Made by a program: the position numbers and the translations under genes
In this document: in pieces, positions 54,352 to 64,000 of the stretch
Position numbering within the stretch: position 1 is the first letter of the stretch
How the letters are laid out: each line of letters opens with the position of its first letter
Source of the DNA: Hirundichthys speculiger
Lineage: Eukaryota > Chordata > Actinopteri > Beloniformes > Exocoetidae
Length of the DNA stretch: 64,000 nucleotides
Direction of reading: 5' to 3'
NCBI GenBank assembly: GCA_018398805.1
Contig: JAGFBZ010000865.1
Span: forward strand, 3,224,001-3,288,000
The notes under the pieces: model-generated
The model's input: the letters and a program-made list of their open reading frames with translations, nothing else
Databases searched by the model: none
Told to the model about the DNA's origin: nothing

Positions 54352-55468
54352 TAGGGATGCAACGGTACAGGTGGCTCACGGTACGGTCCGTACTGCGGTT
54401 TTTGTGTCGCGGTTTTTGTGTTTTGTGTCACGGTTTTGGTATGGATTCGGTCCATTTTCAGACCAGCCACTACCCTAAACCCATGAACGCAAGATGGCGA
54501 GTTTGTGGAAAGCGCAACTTGCATGTCGGCGTGTAAAAGAGCGCGTCCAAATGGCATAAATGTGCGTCCACCTGGTCACATGTGGACGTGCACAAACGGC
54601 TCTACCTCTCGATTACGCATCACTGTATTACTTGCATATGTTTTTATTCTCTTGAGGTCGGAGGATGTCTGGTCAGCAGTTGTGGTGGATGTGGGAATAG
54701 TCACGGCCAGACACGTCAGTCTGTACAGCTGTGGTATGATCTCATTCAGATGTCTGCTGTGGAGGAAACCAAGGAGATCTTTGTCAAGCTGGAAAAGGTT
54801 GGATGTGGGAATTTATTTCCGATATGTCTGAAACTGTTGGTGTTCGAGGAGGGACAGGAACATTTAATTGTTCGTGATCTTTAAATGGGCATCCAACGAT
54901 TCGTTCTGCAGTATTTTAAAAAGCACATCAGCTGTGCCAAGACGCACAACTGGTAACAACTGGATCTTACACAGGTAAGATCTGGGTTTAGGGAGGTGGA
55001 AGATTGCCTTCTGTTAACTGTTAACTGTTTTCACTCCCTCGCCGGTGTATTCAACAGCAAAACCAAAATGCTCCCACACCGCTGATTAAAATGTTTTTCC
55101 CAATTTCTCTGCTACCTCTGGCCATGCCTGCTTTTTTTTTTTTTTTTCTGCGTCTATCTGCAGCCATCCGGCCAAAGTGTGATCAGGCTGGTCACTGTGA
55201 GTGAGGGGAGGCGAGTGGACATTGACATGCAGTGGCGGGCCTGTTGCCTAAAAGGCACGCACGCTCATGTGCAAGTCCAATGCAAAGTTACTGGAACATA
55301 AATCAGGTCACACTTGAAAATGAGATCTCGATCTCAATGTGTTTTTACCTGTATAAACAAAGGATAAATAAAATAAAATAAAATAAATACCACGGGACAT
55401 AAAAGCGTATTGTCCCGTGAAGTCGTACCGAATGGTTCGTTATTTTACCGAGTACCATTGCATCCCTA
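54352..55468. mobile_element. 1.1-kb terminal-inverted-repeat element (hAT-like) with nested tail
   Basis: The ends TAGGGATGCAACGGTAC and, inverted, TAGGGATGCAATGGTAC differ at one base. The flanks share 6 of 8 bases (TAGTATAT and ATGTATAT), consistent with a worn 8-bp target duplication. The TAGGGATGCA terminus is the same as the hAT at 27057. The copy has absorbed other repeats: sequence shared with 6585-7645, and a non-LTR tail at about 55305-55395 (GAAAATGAGATCTCGATCTC, then (AATAA)n). Confidence 0.65.
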
Positions 55469-56359
55469 ATGTATATGTGTGTGTGCGTGTGTGTATGTGT
55501 ATGGGTGTGTGGGCTTTTTTTCTCTTCGGCTATATTCACATAAAATCGGATCTTAGCAAAATAAACGAACAAAAAAAAGAATCAGAACTGAGCATTAAGA
55601 CCTGCAGTGTGAACTTAGTCCTTGGTGGAGTGAGAAGTCTTTTATCTTGTTCTTTATATGCTCTCTGGCACCCTCTGGCTGATGCATGCTCAGTGACTCA
55701 GTAATCCCCTCATCATGTTGATTGTCTTTAAAAAACCCCAATGTCACTATAGTTTATAGATATAACTCATTAGTTGATCAACAACAAGCTTTTGGGTAAG
55801 CAATTCTCAATAAATTCTAAATCAAAAGTTTTTGTCTCATTTGACCCAATTTTTTGATTAACCCTAGTTAATCCAATCCATAGAATAAAACAATAGATGA
55901 TAATAGTTGGAAGAACCTCTAGTCCTAAAACTATTAGGCAGAACAAAGAAAAAGTTGTTACCTGTGTGGATAAAAGTAAACAAGCAGTCAAAAGCAGAAA
56001 CAAAGCATCTAAAACAATGTGGGTCAGTTGGGAGCTCAGCTCAGAGGGGAAAGGTTTGTGGAATGATAAAGAAAATGAGAGGAGAAAGGACGGGACAGAA
56101 ATTGATCCTTTTTTTAAAACTTTGGAAGTAGGCTCTTTTGACAAAAGCTTTTGTAGCTGTACAAAAATTCCGGCAATCTAACCCAGGAGGGAAAGCAGGG
56201 AAAAGAAAAAAACTTAAGTTAGAAAAATGGATGTTCTTATTAGAAGGAATGGTACAAGCACCGGGTATTAGCTAAAGGTTAAATATCAAAGAAACCTGAA
56301 GGGCATACACAGAGTCACATGAATGATTGGTCACAATAATCTGAGCAATACTCTGCGCT

Positions 56360-57115
56360 TAATTATTTATTATTAGCCTTTATTTAATCAGGTTAGTCCC
56401 ATTGAGATCAAAGATCTCTTTTTCAAGGGAGACCTGGTCCAAGAGGGCAGCAGCATAGTTACATTAAAACAACAAACAACACAATAAAATCTACAACATC
56501 AAAACTTGCTCACATAAAACACGTGCACACAGATAAGGTAGACTGCAATGATCTCACCAGAGCTTTAAACTCATTTAATGAAACAAGGGCTTTAAGTTTA
56601 AGTTCAGATTGTATTTTATTCCAAGCATTAGGTCCTGAAGACCTAAATGATTTCTGGCCCAGTTCAGTTTGTACTTTGGGGACAACAAATTGCAGAGTAT
56701 CCATAGATCGGACTTCCTTGTTTCCTTGCTAAAAGACAAGACAAATAGGACGGAGTGATACCCAGAAATGGTTTTGTAAATGAACACATACCAATGACTG
56801 AGGCGTCGAGCACGTAAAGACGTCCAGTTAACCTTAGAATAGAGTACACAATGGTGGGTAAGGGGACCGCAGTTTGTAATGAATCTCAGTGCCCCATGGT
56901 ACACACTATCTAGCATACGGAAACAATGAGCAGAAGCATTCATATACAAAACATCTCCATAAGCAATAACAGGCAAAAAGGTTGTTTCCACCAATTTCTG
57001 TTTCACGTGAAAAGAAAAACAAGACTTGTTCGTATAGTAAAATCCTAATAAAAGTTTCAGTTTTTTTACAACACTCTGAATGTGCTCCTTAAAAGACAAG
57101 TCATCAATTAAAATT
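56360..57115 (-). mobile_element. Decayed LINE: reverse-transcriptase C-terminal region and 3' tail
   Basis: The minus strand at about 57099-56540 reads as the end of a non-LTR ORF2: LPVIAYGDVLYMNAS, LDSVYHGALRFITNCG, SLRARRLSHWYVFIYK, then in other frames ITPSYLSCLLARK and PKVQTELGQKSF ... PNAWNKIQSELKL. At least two frameshifts separate these parts. The 3' tail is CTTGAAAAAGAGATCTTTG, ATCTCAATGGGACTAACCTG, then a TTAAATAAAGG-like run. This is typical of a truncated L2/Rex-like teleost LINE, inactive. Confidence 0.7.
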
Positions 57116-58110
57116 CCTTAATCGTAAAGTATCAAACCTTCCATTGTTGTCATAATGTCAAATGTTTACGAGGCTGCAGAGGACACACCACCCCACTGAG
57201 AAAGGTATTCTGGAAATTACCAGAATATCTGATGTGAATAGATAGATGTAAAATAGATGTAATGAAACAGGAACAAACTATGTGCCACAGAGTCAGTGTT
57301 CTCCATGGCACTAATCGGACTTTAGTTTGGCACAGCTGAGCTGTGGAGCCCCGATGCTGAACATCGTGCGTAAAGGCGCAATGCACGGCAGCAAAGTTTG
57401 AAAGGAAAAGTGTCTTACTGCCTGCATTTACAAGACTTGGAGTTGTCTCAGCTGGGTTCCTTGTTTTAATAACACTGGTGGTCACTCTCAATACCATATG
57501 CTCTTCATAATTAATCATTAGAAGGCTAGATGATGAATAAACAGTGATGCGCAACCTCTAAATTACGCAGCGCCCTCTTCTTGTTATATTGTGTGTTTTG
57601 TACTGGTGGGTTGTATAATTATAACGTCGTCATGGTGGATTAAGTAGTTAAACCCGCACTGAAGGCCCAGGTACCGAATGGGTAAAATGGTAAATGGATT
57701 TACATTTCTAAATGTACGGCCCGCCACTGAATAATACTGTAATAAACATTAAACCAGACCACTAGAACTATCGTATATTTTAAACATTTAATTTTTTCCT
57801 CCCACATTTTTTCCCTTTTTTTTCCAGTCTTTTTTTTTTTTTTTTTTAAACATTTTTGAGGTGCTGCCGCCCCACCAACAGGGGGTGCTGCAGCACCCCA
57901 GCACCCCCACCTATACCGCGGTACTGCACTTAAACCAATTAAAACTCAATTTTTTTATTCTCCCATCCATGAAAGCATAATACATACATTTTATTAACTG
58001 TGACCTTTCATTATTTAGTGATATGTGAATTCTTTATTTGCCTACCCTTTATATTAGAATAACTTTAAGCAAGATATCGCGATAATTCAGTGGCTATGTG
58101 AGACCACGAA
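57116..58110. other. Intergenic, upstream of rps6
   Basis: It holds a T-tract at 57831-57847 followed by GGTGCTGCCGCCCCACC and AGGGGGTGCTGCAGCACCCC, a GC-rich repeat fragment. No gene is seen. Confidence 0.4.
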
Positions 58111-58114
58111 GCGG

Positions 58115-58165
58115 ATATCCGGTCTCTTTCCCCGTGGCGGACCGTCTGTGGGTCGGTTTGGTAAA
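58115..58165 (+). promoter_or_regulatory. rps6: rps6 transcription start with 5' TOP tract
   Basis: CTCTTTCCCC beginning at 58124 is a 5' terminal oligopyrimidine tract, the signature of ribosomal-protein mRNAs that are translated under mTOR control. The predicted 5' UTR is about 42 nt and ends GGTAAAATG. Initiation at the C of the tract is inferred from the family. Confidence 0.65.
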
Positions 58166-61266
<3,101 letters not shown>

Positions 61267-61284
61267 GTGAGACTAGAGCCGGCC

Positions 61285-61512
61285 CTACCCAATGTGACAC
61301 CCTAGGCCAGATTTTATAAGGCGCTCCCCTCCATCTGCGATTTACACATGCTTAAAAAAGAAATCCAATAGTGCTGTTTTTACCATGGTCTTTAATTTAC
61401 ATAACATGTCACCCAATTTACATGCTTAAGAAATTTCAAATAAATACCAACAAATCTGAATTACAATATAAAATAGAATTTCCCCCTCGGGGGATCAATA
61501 AAGTATATTTAT
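61285..61512. repeat. Repeat fragments in rps6 intron 4, including a non-LTR tail
   Basis: The fragment near 61285 (GACACCCTAGGCCAGATTTT, then AAGGCGC) looks like part of a DNA-transposon repeat. At 61470-61512 the tail GAATTTCCCCCTCGGGGGAT, CAATAAAG is the same type as at 8532. Confidence 0.5.
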
Positions 61513-62332
61513 AAATACCCTTGATCAGTTAGAGAAGATGGCCAGTCAGCAGGGTCCAGAGGTGCAGCCTTCGCTCCTGATGCTGCATCACTGGGCCCCT
61601 CTGAGGTGGAGGGGACAGATGGAGTATTAAGGCTGCTGAGATGTTGGTCCAACATTTGCAGATGCTGGACTTGAATATCTCAAAAGCACGTCTGAAGTGA
61701 GAAAAGGAGCTTTACAGCTATTGTAAAAATAGACTCCATGCGTGGATGTGTGTAAGTCTTGAAAACAGCATGTAGGTGGTTTCAGTGGAGAAACATGCAA
61801 ATCCAGGTGTTGCAGGTAGAGCCTTTCTCTGCATTTTCACCCTATTTGAATGTCTATAAATGAGGTTTCAGTGAGCTTAGTACAGAGCACAACTAGCATA
61901 TTGCTTTATGTCTTATAACAAGCCAACACATGGTGTCAGCTATTTTCTTCACTTGAGTTGAGGTTTATCTGAAGTAGGGCTGGGCAATATGACATTGAAT
62001 CAATATCACAATTAATTGGACAAAACTCGATTATGGTTAATGAGGGGTTATTTTAGTGTCTTTTTGTTTATATTTTTATCCTCATAGAACACTGGAAAGG
62101 TTTTTGCTACAAATATAATGATTAAAACTTGGATATTTTTCTGACTACATGTTTTTGATTTTAAAATAAATGAAATGGAGAACACAGATTAACTATGCAG
62201 TAATTAAATGCATATTTGAAAGATAAATAATTGACATGAACAATATTACATCCATTATTGGTTCTGAATTTGTTTCCATTAATTGCCCGGCTCTAATCAA
62301 GTTAAACTCTGCACAAATCTATTAGTAGATCC
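61513..62332. other. rps6 intron 4, nothing recognised
   Basis: No exon 5 of rps6 (expected to begin with a GKKPRTKAPKIQ-like reading) is seen. The sequence is ordinary intron with no clear element. Confidence 0.4.
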
Positions 62333-62385
62333 ATTGTTGATGCCAATTTAAGCATTCTTAAGTTGGTCATTGTCAAAAAAAAGTA
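62333..62385 (+). pseudogene. Decayed duplicate of the 3' end of rps6 exon 3
   Basis: Reading ATT GTT GAT GCC AAT onward gives IVDANLSILKLVIVKKK, against [16 protein letters not shown] in the true exon at 59849-59899. A usable donor (AAA|GTATGT) follows, and the similarity continues into the copied intron up to snoRNA-like copy C. The upstream part of the exon is absent, so it cannot act as a normal exon 3. Confidence 0.7.
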
Positions 62386-62524
62386 TGTTATATTTCTCAT
62401 ATTTCAAGCATGGTTATTTTGATATTGATGGAAACTCCTATTAAGTAAACATTAAATTCTTGGTGGCTGTACTTCTTTAGATCAAGACATTTTTAAATGT
62501 TACCATTAACCTAGTTCTGTGAAA

Positions 62525-62665
62525 GGCACATGAAGAGACCCTTTTTGATTGATCTGTATTCATTAAGGGGGGACAGCGTGTTGCCAGATTAACAGTGGAG
62601 CTGCTTGCCAGATGTGACCAGACCTGCTGAAGTGGATGGTTGAACTGCATTGCTCTCTCATTGTA
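62525..62665 (+). ncRNA. snoRNA-like structured element, copy C (rps6 intron 4)
   Basis: About six differences from copy B over 140 nt. It keeps GGCACA/GTGTTGCC, the ATTAACAGTG hinge, GGAGC/GCTCT and CCAGACC/GGATGG. GTACAATT follows the second hairpin, giving a possible ACA. It arose with the exon-3 remnant upstream as one duplicated block. Confidence 0.45.
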
Positions 62666-62914
62666 CAATTATGATGCATATCAGAACTTCTTTCTGTAGT
62701 CTTTCATGTACCGCGAAAAATGCAGGAAAAGCCTCAATTCATGTGGATATACACTCATGTTGCACCTGCAACTACTGTAAGCTCCTCATACCTAGCCAAC
62801 ACATGCTGTGACAGCTATGTTACTCACTATATTTCAGGTTTTGAGTTAAAATAATTCAAACAAAAGAAATTGTCACCAAAAAGTGTTTGGGAATCTTATG
62901 TGAGGGATAGGTTT

Positions 62915-63433
62915 GTGTCTGTCCACACAATCAACTGAACGTGGGGAAAGTTACAACACATGCCAACATTTACTCCAAGGTAAGTTTAATTTGTTTATTA
63001 GATGATTGATTTAACCACCCTTTAGTAAAAGTAATATGATTCAGCGGCAAGGAGGGTGATGAGTTCTCTGTTAGCATTAGCTCTGGTCCATAGGTCTATC
63101 CCACACCAGAGCTATGTTAAAATCAGACAGTCGCATTAATATAATTAATAAAGTGACGTTTATATCACTACCCTCACATTATACCTAACAAAATAAATAT
63201 CCAGGGCCATATATATTTGTAGACAACGAGGCAGGCTTATAGGTGGCTAGCGAGCTAGCCGGAATGCTAACGGAGAGATGTTTTCAGTCATCACCCTCCC
63301 TGCTGCTAAATAATATTACTTTGACTAAACGGTAGTTAAATCAATCAGATAATAAACAAAGCTAACTTACCTTGGAGTAAATGTAGGTGTGTTTTGTAAC
63401 TTTCACCACGTTCAGTTGATTGTGTGGACAGAC
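62915..63433. repeat. Large imperfect inverted repeat (foldback element) in rps6 intron 4
   Basis: The left arm, 62915-63055 (GTGTCTGTCCACACAATCAA, CTGAACGTGG, ATTTACTCCAAGGTAAGTTT), is matched in inverse by 63290-63433 at high identity. The spacer is about 230 bp. No reading frame of note. It may be a foldback or MITE insertion. Confidence 0.75.
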
Positions 63434-63439
63434 ACAACT

Positions 63440-64000
63440 TAACCCACAGCCTGCATTCTCCAGCTTTTGTTTTGGTTTGGGAAAGGGAATAAAAATGTCC
63501 CTCCAAATATTCTGGACACCTCGAGCCACTATTGCAGGTCCCCAGTAGCAGTATTTTACCACAGCGTTATTCTAGTGTAATGTAAATATGGTTGATAGGC
63601 ATCGGATAAATGGCAAAATAACATTGTCCTTAATGGAGGAGCAGCGAGAATGTCCGACCTAGCAACAGTAACTAGGGAGGGGGCGGTGCTTACCGAAAGG
63701 TCAATTATTGACCAATTTTCAATCCGCGTCATAGATGAGTGACCTAAAAATATGTACACAAAATAAAACTACAGAGTTTTCAGAATAAAGTGGTTCCACA
63801 AACAAATTATTGTTATTTATCATGACCTCCCACAGACCCAAGCACAAATGTAACTCTTTAAGAAGACTCCCACACCTACAGATGTTTTGAAATGACTGCA
63901 TTCTAAAATCACAACTCTTCAGCCCAACTGTGGATCCAGTCTTGCATTTGATAAAATTTGGTCATAAATCTTGTTCTAATACAAAACTTGGGTCAATTCA
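63440..64000. other. rps6 intron 4, nothing recognised
   Basis: No coding exon is seen up to the right edge. 63640-63720 has GC-rich words (GGGAGGGGGCGGTGCTTACC) that look like a promoter-derived or repeat fragment. Confidence 0.35.

Overview
This is vertebrate nuclear DNA, almost certainly from a teleost fish. Genes are split into many short exons by long introns with GT-AG borders. The sequence is packed with teleost-type repeats: hAT, Tigger/pogo-like and Kolobok-like DNA transposons, non-LTR retrotransposon tails, tRNA-derived SINEs and dinucleotide microsatellites. Four host genes are recognised from their conceptually spliced proteins. The species cannot be named from the sequence.

Layout. 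(i) 1-2849, minus strand: the first three coding exons of mttp (microsomal triglyceride transfer protein); the rest lies beyond the left edge. (ii) 13514-29981, minus: complete tspan5 (TspanC8 tetraspanin, 8 coding exons, 268 aa), with possible alternative 3' exons down to about 9620. (iii) 34061-52293, minus: complete acer2 (alkaline ceramidase 2, 6 coding exons, 277 aa). (iv) 58166-61266 and beyond, plus: rps6 exons 1-4; the last exons lie past the right edge. acer2 and rps6 are head to head. As I recall the human map, ACER2 and RPS6 are neighbours on chromosome 9, while MTTP and TSPAN5 lie in one region of chromosome 4, so this window joins two blocks.

The most interesting object is a 6.9-kb DNA transposon (18747-25624) inside tspan5 intron 2. 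It is flanked by TTAA and has short terminal inverted repeats beginning AGGTCCC. It carries two multi-exon genes that converge tail to tail. One, on the minus strand, is an 11-exon THAP-finger/DDE-like transposase of the Kolobok type. The other, on the plus strand, is an intact 4-exon, 163-aa protein that is essentially a free-standing copy of the cysteine-rich cytoplasmic 'ballast' domain of the P2X7 receptor. Their coding sequences overlap by 20 bp. The transposase has one apparent +1 frameshift in its THAP exon; mttp exon 2 shows a similar apparent single-A insertion, so an assembly or read error must be considered for both.

A second point of interest is rps6. Three introns carry copies of a structured ~135-nt sequence that looks like an intronic snoRNA. 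One copy lies behind a decayed duplicate of rps6 exon 3 and is better conserved than that exon remnant. Other elements include a 1.0-kb hAT transposon with a perfect 8-bp target duplication and a decayed BED finger, a 175-bp hAT MITE, two Tigger-like elements, a decayed LINE with a reverse-transcriptase C-terminal region, and a large inverted repeat in rps6 intron 4.
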